From: an uncultured Lachnospiraceae bacterium
GTDB lineage: Bacteria > Bacillota > Clostridia > Lachnospirales > Lachnospiraceae
DNA length: 64,000 nt
Assembly (NCBI GenBank): GCA_934317005.1
Contig: CAKREB010000007.1
Span: 1 to 64,000, forward strand
Direction of reading: 5' to 3'
Position numbers and translations under genes: made by a program. The notes under the pieces were generated by a model, which saw nothing but the letters and a program-made list of their open reading frames with translations, did not search any database and had not been told where the DNA came from. Below are positions 43,362-52,197 of this stretch, piece after piece (the stretch's first letter is position 1; every line of letters begins with the position of its first letter).

Positions 43362-43876
43362 TACTTATCTTCCTCCAACAGTCCCTTCATCAGATGAATC
43401 ACTACCTTTTTCTCTTCCACGGAAATCTCCTTAACACAATCAGGAATCACCGGAAGCAATACTTCCTTTCCTTCATGCGTAACCACATAGACAAGATTTG
43501 CCCCGGTTTCTAAAATATCTTTTAACCTGCCAAACTCTTTTCCATCTTCTGTATAGACATCTGCGCCTAAAATGTCGGCAAGATAGTATTCATCTTCTTT
43601 AAGAGGGATAGCATTTTCTCTGGTAACATACAGATCTTTTCCCTTATATTTTTCTATATCATTGATATTATCAATTCCTTTAAACTTCACGATCACAAGA
43701 TTCTTAAAAAAACGGACGCTACTAATCTCCAGTGGCAGCTTTTCTTTTCCGGTATCCAGCAGAACCTCTTTTAGCTTTTTGAATCGGTTCGGATCTTCTG
43801 TAGTAGGAAATACTTTCACTTCACCGCGAATCCCATGTGTATTTGCAATTACTCCTACGCGAAATAAATCTTCCAT
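43361..43876 (-). CDS. rimM: Ribosome maturation factor RimM
   Basis: RimM helps assemble the 30S head by binding S19. 171 residues from [10 protein letters not shown] (43876), where GGAG lies 6 nt upstream; the upstream frame is open but not conserved-looking. The N-terminal domain ([20 protein letters not shown]) and PRC-barrel C-domain ([32 protein letters not shown]) are complete. A terminator-like hairpin precedes it. Confidence 0.97.
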   Translation of the reverse strand: MEDLFRVGVIANTHGIRGEVKVFPTTEDPNRFKKLKEVLLDTGKEKLPLEISSVRFFKNLVIVKFKGIDNINDIEKYKGKDLYVTRENAIPLKEDEYYLADILGADVYTEDGKEFGRLKDILETGANLVYVVTHEGKEVLLPVIPDCVKEISVEEKKVVIHLMKGLLEEDK

Positions 43877-43914
43877 TCTAAACTCCATTCCTGCGCTGTC
43901 TATGCGCATTGTTA

Positions 43915-43947
43915 GAAAAAAACGCCTATACCAAATGGCACAGGCGT
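43915..43947 (-). terminator. Intrinsic terminator between khpA and rimM
   Basis: On the minus strand ACGCCTGTGCC-attt-GGTATAGGCGT is followed by T7. It lies inside the usually continuous rpsP-khpA-rimM-trmD operon, so it would lower or condition expression of rimM-trmD-apbE. Confidence 0.85.
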
Positions 43948-43976
43948 CCCGACAATCTATGCATACACCATAGATA

Positions 43977-44207
43977 TTAATGTCCAATTTCTACAACGAC
44001 TTTCTTATCTGTTCTGGAGGCAGCGGCCTTCACCATAGTACGGATTGCCTTAGCAATGCGACCCTGCTTGCCAATGACCTTACCCATATCTTCCGGATCA
44101 ACCTTTAACTCCAAAATAATCTCGTTGTCCTTTTCAGTCTCAATTACAGTAACCGCTTCCGGATGATCCACAAGCGACTGTGCAAGAACTTCAACTAATT
44201 CTTTCAT
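43977..44207 (-). CDS. khpA: KH-domain RNA-binding protein KhpA
   Basis: 76 residues from [10 protein letters not shown] (44207; GGGAGG about 9 nt upstream). A single KH domain with the GxxG loop in [15 protein letters not shown]. KhpA pairs with KhpB (Jag/EloR) to bind RNAs and influence cell elongation in Firmicutes; no khpB is in the window. It sits between rpsP and rimM, the conserved position. Confidence 0.97.
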   Translation of the reverse strand: MKELVEVLAQSLVDHPEAVTVIETEKDNEIILELKVDPEDMGKVIGKQGRIAKAIRTMVKAAASRTDKKVVVEIGH

Positions 44208-44237
44208 TAACTGAAACCTCCCTGCAAGCACATAACA

Positions 44238-44483
44238 CTATTTTGTGATACCTGCTTCCTTTAACAGTTTGCCTACAGTCTCTGTTGGCTTTGCACCATT
44301 CTCTAACCATTTCTTAGCCTTTTCCTCGTCAAACTTGAAAACGCTTGGGTCCTGGTTTGGATCGTAAGTACCGATTTCCTCGATAAATCTACCATCTCTA
44401 GGTGCTCTAGCATCAGCTACAACTACTCTATAGAAAGGAGCTTTTTTCTTACCCATTCTTCTTAAACGAATCTTTACTGCCAT
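44238..44483 (-). CDS. rpsP: 30S ribosomal protein S16
   Basis: 81 residues from [19 protein letters not shown], the normal S16 start and length, with AAGGAGGTG 10 nt upstream. Conserved [22 protein letters not shown] is present (in parts). A small TTCTGA/TCAGAA hairpin in the gap to ffh (44532-44548) has no T run. Confidence 0.98.
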   Translation of the reverse strand: MAVKIRLRRMGKKKAPFYRVVVADARAPRDGRFIEEIGTYDPNQDPSVFKFDEEKAKKWLENGAKPTETVGKLLKEAGITK

Positions 44484-44567
44484 CTTCTCTTTCACCTCCT
44501 TAGCATATTCTATCCTAGGTATATATTAAAGTTCTGAATAACTCAGAAACCACCTCGGTCACATCAA

Positions 44568-45920
44568 CTAAAAACCAAACGGCATCTTCGGCATGGAAAA
44601 TCTGCCTTTCTTCTTTCCTTTGCCACCCATCATTCCTGACATCTGTTTCATCATTTTCTTTGACTGCTCATACTGCTTCATCAGCTTATTGACTTCTGAA
44701 ATGTCAACTCCTGCGCCCTTAGCAATTCTTCGCTTACGAGAAGGATTGATCAGTGCCGGATTTCCTCTCTCTTCCAATGTCATAGAATAAATGATTGCCT
44801 CAATGTTTTTAAAGATACTGTCATCTATCTCCAGATCAGCCGGAAGCCCCATTCCCGGAAGCATACTTAAAATACTTTGAATACCGCCCATCTTCTTCAT
44901 CTGAGCCATCTGATCTAAGAAATCATTAAAATCAAATTCTGCCTTGCGAAACTTCTTTTCCATCTCGCGTGCTTTGTCTTCATCAATCTCAGCTTCTGCC
45001 TTCTCGATCAATGTCAGAACATCACCCATGCCAAGAATACGTGATGCCATGCGGTCCGGATGAAACTGCTCTAAATCTGAAAGCTTCTCGCCCATGCCGA
45101 CATATAATATCGGGCATCCTGTAACTGCCTTAATGGAAAGTGCCGCACCACCACGGGTATCACCATCAAGCTTTGTTAAGATCACACCGTCAATTCCTAT
45201 CTTCTCATTAAATGTAGAAGCTACATTTACGGCATCCTGACCTGTCATCGCATCTACAACCAAAATGCTCTGATCGATCGTAACATTCGCCTTGATTTCC
45301 TCCAGCTCTTCCATCATGCCCTCATCAATATGAAGACGTCCCGCCGTATCCAGAATCACGACATTATTCTTGTTTTTCGCTGCATGCTCTAACGCTGCCT
45401 TAGCGATATCAACCGGCTTGTGGTTGGTACCCATCGCAAAGACCTCTACACCCTGCTTCTCACCATTGATCTGAAGCTGTTCGACCGCTGCCGGACGATA
45501 CACATCACATGCAACTAACAAAGGAACTCTTCCCTTCTGCTTCAGCTTTCCGGCAATCTTAGCAGTTGTTGTCGTTTTACCGGCACCCTGCAGACCACAC
45601 ATCAGGATTACGGAAATTTCATTGGAAGGTTTCAACGCAATCTCTGTCGTTTCACTCCCCATCAGGTTGACTAACTCTTCATTAACTAACTTAATCACCA
45701 TCTGTCCCGGCGTCAGACTGTTCAAAACATCCTGACCAACGGCCCGCTCCTGCACTGTCTTTACAAAGTTCTTAACCACCTTGAAGTTGACATCAGCTTC
45801 CAAAAGAGCCATCTTAACTTCTTTCAGTGCAACCTTGACATCTTCCTCTGTCAGCCTTCCCTTGCTTCGGAGGTTCTTAAAAACATTTTGCAATTTTTCT
45901 GTTAAATTATCGAATGCCAT
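44568..45920 (-). CDS. ffh: Signal recognition particle protein Ffh
   Basis: Ffh binds signal peptides and 4.5S/6S-type SRP RNA and delivers ribosomes to FtsY. 450 residues: N-domain (about 1-90), GTPase G-domain with GLQGAGKTTT, VACDVYRPAA, DTAGR, TKLDGDTRGG and GMGEKLSDLE, and a methionine-rich M domain ending in MKQMSGMMGGKGKKKGRF (SRP-RNA-binding region GNPALINPSRKRRIAKGAG read in part). GAGGAG lies before the ATG. It has its own promoter at 46030-46058. Confidence 0.98.
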   Translation of the reverse strand: MAFDNLTEKLQNVFKNLRSKGRLTEEDVKVALKEVKMALLEADVNFKVVKNFVKTVQERAVGQDVLNSLTPGQMVIKLVNEELVNLMGSETTEIALKPSNEISVILMCGLQGAGKTTTTAKIAGKLKQKGRVPLLVACDVYRPAAVEQLQINGEKQGVEVFAMGTNHKPVDIAKAALEHAAKNKNNVVILDTAGRLHIDEGMMEELEEIKANVTIDQSILVVDAMTGQDAVNVASTFNEKIGIDGVILTKLDGDTRGGAALSIKAVTGCPILYVGMGEKLSDLEQFHPDRMASRILGMGDVLTLIEKAEAEIDEDKAREMEKKFRKAEFDFNDFLDQMAQMKKMGGIQSILSMLPGMGLPADLEIDDSIFKNIEAIIYSMTLEERGNPALINPSRKRRIAKGAGVDISEVNKLMKQYEQSKKMMKQMSGMMGGKGKKKGRFSMPKMPFGF

Positions 45921-46281
45921 AAACTCCTCCTCTTATCCAAAACTGACAGTGTGTATCTTTTGTCCCACTGTCTTTCTGCCTATATAAGAAAGCCTTGCAA
46001 AAGGCACTGTTTACCTAAGCACAAGGCATAGTATAACGGATGTAAAAACTTTTGTCAAGTTTTTTTCTTGACATTTTTATTTTTTATAAAGATTAAACAA
46101 TTAAAACTCTGTGATGTATCGGATTTTTTTGCCTTTCCATATGTATTACCCTAATATTTCTATATCAGTGCATTGACTTTTTTACTATTTTCACTCATAA
46201 TTATCCGGGTAACCGTTTATATCATTCGGTGATATCATCATTTTGCCGAACACCAATGAAAAATTTGAGGAGGATATATTA
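45921..46281. other. Divergent intergenic region between ffh and the Ig-like protein gene
   Basis: It holds the ffh promoter on the minus strand and an AT-rich stretch. Near the plus-strand gene there is TTCGG (46225-46229) paired with CCGAA (46246-46250) around a 16-bp centre. I could not place a convincing plus-strand promoter. Confidence 0.5.
46030..46058 (-). promoter_or_regulatory. ffh promoter
   Basis: TTGACA (46058-46053), 17-bp spacer, TATACT (46035-46030) on the minus strand. It is a near-consensus vegetative promoter about 110 bp upstream of the ffh ATG. Confidence 0.88.
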
Positions 46282-47292
46282 ATGAAACACTCAATCAAAA
46301 CAAAAGTAGCTGCCCTGCTTTTGACATTAACCTTATGTCTTGGAAGCGTAGCTATTACACCAAATTCTGCACAGGCAGTTAGTAACTATGATATTTTCTT
46401 AAACGAATCTGCAACTGCAACTCCGGAAGAAACCGCAACATACGCTTTCACGCTGAATAAGAGGGATTATACTTATATTGATATTTTAGTTGCGCAGCCA
46501 GTCGCTTTTACCTGCACGGTAAAATCTGCTTCCGGCATTCTTTTTGATAAAGACATTACTGTCAATGACAGCAACTGGGTATATTCTGATGCTTTAAAAG
46601 CATATGACTATCCATTGAGCGGCACTATAAATAATGGTGATTACACCATTTCATTGACATTCCACGCAGATGTTAATTATATCATCTCTGCTGCACAGAA
46701 AAAACCCAGCTTTTCCATCAATAACAAAAGCATTATCGTGACAAAGGGCTTTTCCCAGAAGCTTTCTACCGTCAATGCTTCCGGAAAAGTAAAATGGTCT
46801 TCCAGCAACAAAAAAGTAGCTGTTGTAGATAAAAACGGTAAAGTAACCGGTAAAAAAGCCGGTTCTGCCACGATCACGGCAACTCTTTCTAATGGCTCTA
46901 AGGCTACCTGCAAGGTATCTGTAAAGAATAACGAGTTCAAGGCTCCTAAACTGACAATCAGTGAGGCAAACTTTGGAAATGCCTATATCAGCATCTATAA
47001 AGCAGCCTATAGCAAGAAGGGCGACCTTACCATCAGTGCTTCCTTCTTAAACAACAGAGGCTACAAAATGACAAGGATCAACACCCTAAAGATTACCGTA
47101 AAAAACAAAGCTGGTAAGACAATTGGTACTTATAAGTTAGCCGGAAAGAAAAAGGTAAGTATCCTTCATGGAGGTCAGAAATCTTATACTTTTACGATCA
47201 AGAAATCTCAGTTAAAGCTTAAATCAAAACAGGATTTAAGAATTGCTACCTTTAAGCCAAACTGGACATATACCTATACATACTCCCACTAA
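46282..47292 (+). CDS. Secreted Ig-like (Big_2) domain protein
   Basis: 336 residues from MKHSIKTKVAALL (AGGAGG 8 nt upstream). Signal peptide (about 1-32, NSAQAVS), then an N-terminal beta domain of about 115 residues (FLNESATATPEETATYAFTL), resembling pre-peptidase C-terminal-type domains. A Big_2 Ig-like domain follows (about 150-220: SIIVTKGFSQKLSTVNASGK, KVTGKKAGSATITATLSNG), then an unrecognised C-terminal domain (LTISEANFGNAYISIYKAAY). It is the only plus-strand gene in this core region and sits between ylxM and ffh, genes normally adjacent. That position suggests insertion. It is closed by a bidirectional terminator. Confidence 0.85.
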   Translation: MKHSIKTKVAALLLTLTLCLGSVAITPNSAQAVSNYDIFLNESATATPEETATYAFTLNKRDYTYIDILVAQPVAFTCTVKSASGILFDKDITVNDSNWVYSDALKAYDYPLSGTINNGDYTISLTFHADVNYIISAAQKKPSFSINNKSIIVTKGFSQKLSTVNASGKVKWSSSNKKVAVVDKNGKVTGKKAGSATITATLSNGSKATCKVSVKNNEFKAPKLTISEANFGNAYISIYKAAYSKKGDLTISASFLNNRGYKMTRINTLKITVKNKAGKTIGTYKLAGKKKVSILHGGQKSYTFTIKKSQLKLKSKQDLRIATFKPNWTYTYTYSH

Positions 47293-47322
47293 TTTTCTTT
47301 GAGAGAATAATATAGTATATAC

Positions 47323-47371
47323 AAAAAACTTGACAACTGTCTGATGAATAAGATAATTGTCAAGTTTTTTT
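47323..47371. terminator. Bidirectional terminator between Ig-like gene and ylxM
   Basis: A6-CTTGACAA (47328-47336 with preceding A run) pairs with TTGTCAAGT followed by T7 (47357-47371). It serves the converging Ig-like gene and ylxM. Confidence 0.9.
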
Positions 47372-47423
47372 GTTGGCTTATTTTTGTAAGCCCATTTATT
47401 TCTACTGTTACATTTTTCCATTT

Positions 47424-47789
47424 TTATTCTTCCAAAACCCGATTCAGTATTTGTGAAATCTTTTTCCAGCTTCCCTCATCGAGTGGCATCTTCTTCTGTA
47501 GCTCTATTTTCAATTCTTTGATCAGATTCTTTTGTTCCTCAAATCTTGCAACCAGTCCAAGCTTTTCCTCGTAGCTTCTTAGCTGCTTTGATGCACGCTT
47601 GATCGCGTCATATGCGCCTTGTCTGGTTATCCCTTCTTCTTCTGCTATCTCCGCGTAGTTGTAGTCCTCTAATACGCTTGCCTCAAACATCCTCTGCTGA
47701 TTTTCTTTTAGTAAAGCACCATAGAAATCATATAGCATAGAAAGTTCTACTCTCTCTTCTAACTCTTCCTCTGCCTTTGTCGGTTCCAT
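47424..47789 (-). CDS. ylxM: YlxM-family SRP-associated protein
   Basis: 121 residues from MEPTKAEEELEER (47789; AGGAG close upstream). It is a small sigma-70 region-4-like helix-turn-helix protein (DYNYAEIAEEEGITRQGAYDAIKRASKQL, in parts) with YDFYGALLKENQQRMFE typical of the UPF0122/YlxM family. In Streptococcus YlxM modulates SRP GTPase activity. It normally lies directly before ffh; here about 1.5 kb and an opposite-strand gene separate them. Confidence 0.93.
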   Translation of the reverse strand: MEPTKAEEELEERVELSMLYDFYGALLKENQQRMFEASVLEDYNYAEIAEEEGITRQGAYDAIKRASKQLRSYEEKLGLVARFEEQKNLIKELKIELQKKMPLDEGSWKKISQILNRVLEE

Positions 47790-47839
47790 TCTGCTCCTCA
47801 TTTCCAAAGCTTTTGTTAGCGTAAGTCAACTTTTTATTT

Positions 47840-48151
47840 CTATTTTTTAGGATTAATCTTAAATGAAAAATCCGGATCATTGATATTGACACGTATTTCT
47901 TTTCCGGTATCGGAAATGATCCTTGTAAAATCATTCTCAATCTGACTACACTTATAGACTTTTCCCTTTGTAAAACAGCCTGCCTCATCAATATGACTTA
48001 ATGCATAATTAATAAATGTGTTCGCTGCGATCAATGTACCGGTTGCCTTGTTGAAACGAGAATCTCCGCTCTCTTTTTTCGGACCGTCCTCAGCGATAAA
48101 CGCATCTGCCAGTTCATGAATCAAGCTGTCCTTTTTGCTTGTATCATCCAT
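47840..48151 (-). CDS. Conserved-looking hypothetical protein
   Basis: 103 residues; AGGAG lies 9 nt before the ATG. I do not recognise it. It is small and charged, with no signal peptide or membrane helix, and ends in a beta-like DTGKEIRVNINDPDFSFKIN. The good ribosome binding site and the 50-bp gap to ylxM in the same direction support a real gene. An overlapping frame (47728-47991) lacks such a site. Confidence 0.6.
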   Translation of the reverse strand: MDDTSKKDSLIHELADAFIAEDGPKKESGDSRFNKATGTLIAANTFINYALSHIDEAGCFTKGKVYKCSQIENDFTRIISDTGKEIRVNINDPDFSFKINPKK

Positions 48152-48236
48152 TCTCTTATTCTCCTCTCGAACTTCTTATTTCCATCTACAAAACAATACG
48201 TCATACAGATACATATGTTATGGGATGCTTGGCATT

Positions 48237-48281
48237 ATTAAAAATGCTACCGAAGTCACTATACAACTCCGATAGCATTAT
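48237..48281 (-). terminator. Terminator of the decarboxylase operon
   Basis: On the minus strand TGCTAtCGgAGT pairs with ACTtCGgTAGCA around a 9-nt loop, then T5. It lies 70 bp past the last gene's stop. Confidence 0.82.
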
Positions 48282-48352
48282 TTTAATTGTTTTTATCCAA
48301 ACGTGCAATACTCATTTTCACTGCATAACCGTATATTATCAGAATGTTTTTC

Positions 48353-49765
48353 TTATACCGGATATGCCTTGTTCTCTGTATCTGCTGCAGCCGCATCTAC
48401 CTTGTTCTGCTGTGCCTCACGATACTTAAAGAACTCTGTTGCAACCTGTGGGAACAATGCATAAGATAATACATCTTCATCCTGCTGCTTGTACTGAGCC
48501 ATTTCCTTCTCAATATCTGCAAGCTGTGGCTTGATCAGATCTGCAGGACGGCATGTGATCGGCTTTGTATCACCAATACACTTCTTCTGTACTTCCGGAT
48601 TAAATGGCTTAACTGTCTGTCCAAACTCTCCGGAAAGAAGCTTCTTAGATTCCTTTGTTACCATCTTATATCTTTCGCCTGTAACTACATTCAATACCGC
48701 CTGTGTTCCGACAATCTGTGAAGAAGGTGTAACAAGAGGTGGCTCACCAAAGTCTTTACGAACCTTTGGCACTTCCTCAAGTACCTGCTCATACTTATCT
48801 TCCTGTCCCATCTCTTTTAACTGGGATACAAGGTTACTAAGCATACCACCAGGAACCTGATACATCAATGTCTTGATATTAACACCAAGAACCTTTGTAT
48901 TCATCAAGCCTGACTTTAATGCTTCCTCACGCATTGGGCGGAAGTATTCAGCGATTTCTGCAAGCTTTGCCTGATCTAAGCCTGTGTCATACGGTGTACC
49001 CTTAAATGCCTCTACCATAACCTCTGTAGCCGGCTGACTGGTACCCATAGAGAATGGTGACATTGCTGTATCAATAATATCACAGCCTGCTTCCACAGCC
49101 TTCATATATGTCATAGAAGCTACACCGGATGTATAATGTGTATGCAGGTCAATTGGAATAGAAACAGATTCTTTTAATGCTGTTACTAATTCTGTTGCCT
49201 TTGCAGGAACTAAAAGACCAGCCATATCCTTGATACAAAGTGACTTAGCACCCATATCTTCAATCTTCTTAGCCATGTCTTTCCAATAATCAAGTGTATA
49301 TGCATCACCTAATGTATAAGAAAGCGCAATCTGTGCATGTCCGCCTTCTTTGTTTGCAGCGTTTACTGCTGTCTTTAAGTTACGAAGATCGTTCAAGCAG
49401 TCAAAAATACGGATGATATCAATACCATTTGCAATAGACTTCTGTACAAAGTACTCTACTACATCATCTGCATAATGATTATAACCTAAGATATTCTGTC
49501 CACGGAACAGCATCTGTAATTTTGTATTCTTAAAACCATCTCTTAACTTACGAAGTCTTTCCCACGGATCTTCCTTCAAGAAACGAAGAGAAGCATCAAA
49601 TGTTGCACCACCCCAGCACTCTACGGAATGGTAGCCAATTTTATCCATTTTATCAACAATCGGAAGCATCTGCTCTGTTGTCATTCTTGTAGCAATCAGA
49701 GACTGATGCGCATCACGGAGTACAGTTTCCGTAATCTTTAAAGGTTTCTTTTCTATCTCTGCCAT
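48353..49765 (-). CDS. Biotin-dependent carboxyltransferase, 5S / OadA / PycB type
   Basis: 470 residues from MAEIEKKPLK (49765; GGAGG 4 nt upstream). It transfers CO2 between biotin and pyruvate/oxaloacetate. HMGL-like TIM barrel: TETVLRDAHQSLIATRM, FDASLRFL, CIKDMAGLLVPA with the lysine that becomes carbamylated, and metal-binding HTHYTSG. The C-terminal conserved PYC/OADA domain follows (MVPGG-like VPGGMLSNL, RYKMVTKES). It stops before any biotin domain, so it must use the separate carrier at 51071-51433. It could act as oxaloacetate decarboxylase alpha subunit, transcarboxylase 5S or pyruvate carboxylase subunit B. A hairpin (49791-49813) lies just upstream. Confidence 0.92.
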   Translation of the reverse strand: MAEIEKKPLKITETVLRDAHQSLIATRMTTEQMLPIVDKMDKIGYHSVECWGGATFDASLRFLKEDPWERLRKLRDGFKNTKLQMLFRGQNILGYNHYADDVVEYFVQKSIANGIDIIRIFDCLNDLRNLKTAVNAANKEGGHAQIALSYTLGDAYTLDYWKDMAKKIEDMGAKSLCIKDMAGLLVPAKATELVTALKESVSIPIDLHTHYTSGVASMTYMKAVEAGCDIIDTAMSPFSMGTSQPATEVMVEAFKGTPYDTGLDQAKLAEIAEYFRPMREEALKSGLMNTKVLGVNIKTLMYQVPGGMLSNLVSQLKEMGQEDKYEQVLEEVPKVRKDFGEPPLVTPSSQIVGTQAVLNVVTGERYKMVTKESKKLLSGEFGQTVKPFNPEVQKKCIGDTKPITCRPADLIKPQLADIEKEMAQYKQQDEDVLSYALFPQVATEFFKYREAQQNKVDAAAADTENKAYPV

Positions 49766-49790
49766 GTTTCCTCCATTCTGCCCTGTTATT

Positions 49791-49813
49791 GCCGACGAAA
49801 AATCTCCGCCGGC
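49791..49813. other. GC-rich hairpin before the 5S-type carboxyltransferase
   Basis: GCCGaCG-aaaaatctc-CGcCGGC in the 146-bp gap between mmdB and the last gene, 27 bp before that start. It has no T run and may set stability or translation of the distal gene. Confidence 0.45.
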
Positions 49814-49911
49814 AAAACATGGCACATCATTTTTCAAAATGTCATATAAGTTCTCAGGCAACTATCTATCCTGACTTTAGCAAAATGCGCGTCTGCTAAA
49901 ATCCAAATCGC

Positions 49912-51054
49912 CTATACACCAAAGATTGCCATAAATACACCGGCTGCAACCGCTGTACCAATAACACCGGCAACGTTTGGTCCCATCGCATGCATCAAGA
50001 GGAAGTTTGTTGGATCTGCCTCAGCACCAACCTTCTGCGATACACGTGCTGCCATAGGTACCGCAGATACACCTGCAGAACCGATCAAAGGATTTACCTT
50101 TCCCTTTGTTACCTTGCACATTAACTTACCAAACAATACACCGGCAGATGTACCGACTGCAAATGCGATCAGACCAAGTGCAACAATCTTTAAGGTTGTA
50201 AGCTTTAAGAAAGCTTCTGCACTTGTTGTAGCACCTACAGAAGTACCAAGCAGGATAACAACGATGTACATCAAAGCATTGGATGCTGTTTCTGCTAACT
50301 GCTTTACAACACCTGACTCTTTGAACAAGTTACCAAGCATCAGCATACCAACCAATGGAGCTGTTGTAGGTAATAATAAACATACTACGATCGTAACAAT
50401 GATCGGGAATAAGATCTTTTCCAATTTGGAAACCGGACGAAGCTGTCCCATCTTAATCTCACGCTCTTCCTTTGTAGTAAAGAGCTTCATGATCGGTGGC
50501 TGGATAATTGGCACCAATGACATATAAGAATATGCCGCCACGGCGATCGGTCCCATGTATTCTGTCTGCTTCAGTTTGCCACAGAGGAAAATAGAAGTAG
50601 GACCATCGGCACCACCGATGATTGAAATAGCTGCTGCTGCCTTATCATTGAATCCCATCAGGATTGCAATCAGATAAGCCGTAAAAATACCAAACTGTGC
50701 GGCAGCTCCCAAAAGGAAACTTGCCGGATTGGCGATCAGCGGACCAAAGTCTGTCATCGCACCTACACCCAGGAAAATGAGTGATGGCAGGATACTCCAT
50801 TCATCCAGCTGAAAGAAATAATACAATAAACCACCATTTGCAGATTCCGTAGGCTCTGCCATGATATCCGGATAAATATTAACCAGAATCATACCAAAAG
50901 CGATTGGAATCAAGAGCAATGGTTCATAACCTTTTTTAATCGCTAAGTAGAGAAAAATACAGCCGACAACAATCATCAGATAATTACCTAATGTAAGGTT
51001 GGCAAATGCTGTCTGACCTGCTAAATTCCCTAACGTTGTAATAACGTAATCCAA
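49912..51054 (-). CDS. mmdB: Sodium-translocating decarboxylase beta subunit
   Basis: 380 residues with a TTG start (AGGAGGG 8 nt upstream). This integral membrane subunit (about 9-11 helices) removes CO2 from carboxybiotin and pumps Na+ outward. Signature motifs: [15 protein letters not shown] with the conserved Asp, [19 protein letters not shown], and [18 protein letters not shown]. It is shared by oxaloacetate, methylmalonyl-CoA and glutaconyl-CoA decarboxylases (OadB/MmdB/GcdB). The symbol mmdB follows the operon order, not a sequence distinction. Confidence 0.95.
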   Translation of the reverse strand: MDYVITTLGNLAGQTAFANLTLGNYLMIVVGCIFLYLAIKKGYEPLLLIPIAFGMILVNIYPDIMAEPTESANGGLLYYFFQLDEWSILPSLIFLGVGAMTDFGPLIANPASFLLGAAAQFGIFTAYLIAILMGFNDKAAAAISIIGGADGPTSIFLCGKLKQTEYMGPIAVAAYSYMSLVPIIQPPIMKLFTTKEEREIKMGQLRPVSKLEKILFPIIVTIVVCLLLPTTAPLVGMLMLGNLFKESGVVKQLAETASNALMYIVVILLGTSVGATTSAEAFLKLTTLKIVALGLIAFAVGTSAGVLFGKLMCKVTKGKVNPLIGSAGVSAVPMAARVSQKVGAEADPTNFLLMHAMGPNVAGVIGTAVAAGVFMAIFGV

Positions 51055-51070
51055 AGTCAGTCCCTCCTAA

Positions 51071-51433
51071 TTAGTTCAATGTTGCCAAAACTGCTCCTAC
51101 ATCTACAGAATCACCTGCTGCTACATCAATGCTTGCAACTGTACCATCTTCCGGTGCAACAACTTCGTTTTCCATCTTCATAGCTTCCAGGATCATTAAT
51201 ACGTCACCCTTCTTTACAGCCTGTCCTACGCTTGCGCTGACAGATAAGATCTTACCCTGCATTGGAGAGTTTACTTTAACAGAACCCTGTGCACCGGAAG
51301 CCTTTGGTGCTGCTTTAGGTGCTGCCTTTGGTGCTGCTTTAGGTGCTGCGGCAGGAGCTGCTCCTGTGCCTGCGCCTTCTTCTACAGTTACGTCATATAC
51401 AGTACCGTTTACGGTAATTGTGTAATTCTTCAT
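51071..51433 (-). CDS. mmdC: Biotin carboxyl carrier protein
   Basis: 120 residues from MKNYTITVNG (51433; GGAGG 8 nt upstream). A short beta head, an Ala-Pro-Lys linker (AAPKAAPKAAPKA), then a biotinyl domain with EAMKME, whose Lys carries biotin about 35 residues from the C-terminus. It is the swinging arm shared by the operon's carboxyltransferases and the beta subunit; 16 bp before mmdB. Confidence 0.95.
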   Translation of the reverse strand: MKNYTITVNGTVYDVTVEEGAGTGAAPAAAPKAAPKAAPKAAPKASGAQGSVKVNSPMQGKILSVSASVGQAVKKGDVLMILEAMKMENEVVAPEDGTVASIDVAAGDSVDVGAVLATLN

Positions 51434-51481
51434 TCTTATTTCCTCCATATCTTTTCTATTTTTGAAAAACCATTTTTCTTA

Positions 51482-52183
51482 TCAGGAACGACGCACGATG
51501 GAACGAACAACCAGACCATCTGTACATTCACTCTCACTGGCAGCTGCAATCGCTGCTGTAATAACTGCTACTAATTCTAAGTCGTCTGTAAGGTTTTCTT
51601 CTACAACCGGTGCTGCCTTTGTTTCTACTACAGCAGGCTCTGTCTTTGTATCAGCTTTAGCCTGTGCTTTTGAAATGAACTTAAAGCAGCTGATCAACAA
51701 TGAAATAAAGATCAATACACAGAATACGATAGCCATACTCATAACCGTGTTCAGTGCTGCCTTACCCATGATCTGACCGACTGTCTGATGCTCTTCTACC
51801 TTCCAGTCACTGATCTCACCGTTCTCATCATATGTTACTGTGATATCCAGTTCACCGGCTTTTTCTGTCTTTACTGTCTTAACAACCGTTGCACTGTCAG
51901 AAGCAGTAGAATACTGTGTCTTTACGATTTTCTTCATGGCACCATGCTTCTTCTGCATCTTGATATAATCTTTATAGGACTTAATCTGATCACTTGTCAA
52001 CTGATCCTTATATTGGTCTATAGTAGACTGAAAATCATAACTGAACCACTGTGATACAAAGTCTTCCGCATTTTTAGAAAGCTTTGTTTCATTCAGGTTT
52101 TTATTTTCCTTTGTCAGGCTACAGCCCGTCACCAGCATCAGGCAAGAAATCACACAAAGCAATAATACTAATTTCTTCTTCAT
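51482..52183 (-). CDS. OadG/MmdD-like subunit fused to a lipoprotein N-domain
   Basis: 233 residues; GAGGAG lies before the ATG. It opens with a lipoprotein signal (LMLVTGC, Cys near 21), followed by about 110 extracytoplasmic residues (FVSQWFSYDFQSTIDQYKDQ, TYDENGEISDWKVEE) like a DUF3887-type domain. Then comes a membrane helix (MSMAIVFCVLIFISLLISCFKFI, in parts) typical of OadG gamma/delta subunits. The cytosolic tail ends VITAAIAAASES...IVRRS, as OadG tails do. OadG assembles the pump. The lipoprotein extension is absent from classical OadG and would tether it at both ends. It is 48 bp before the carrier gene. Confidence 0.85.
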   Translation of the reverse strand: MKKKLVLLLCVISCLMLVTGCSLTKENKNLNETKLSKNAEDFVSQWFSYDFQSTIDQYKDQLTSDQIKSYKDYIKMQKKHGAMKKIVKTQYSTASDSATVVKTVKTEKAGELDITVTYDENGEISDWKVEEHQTVGQIMGKAALNTVMSMAIVFCVLIFISLLISCFKFISKAQAKADTKTEPAVVETKAAPVVEENLTDDLELVAVITAAIAAASESECTDGLVVRSIVRRS

Positions 52184-52197
52184 ATGCCTCTCCTCAC

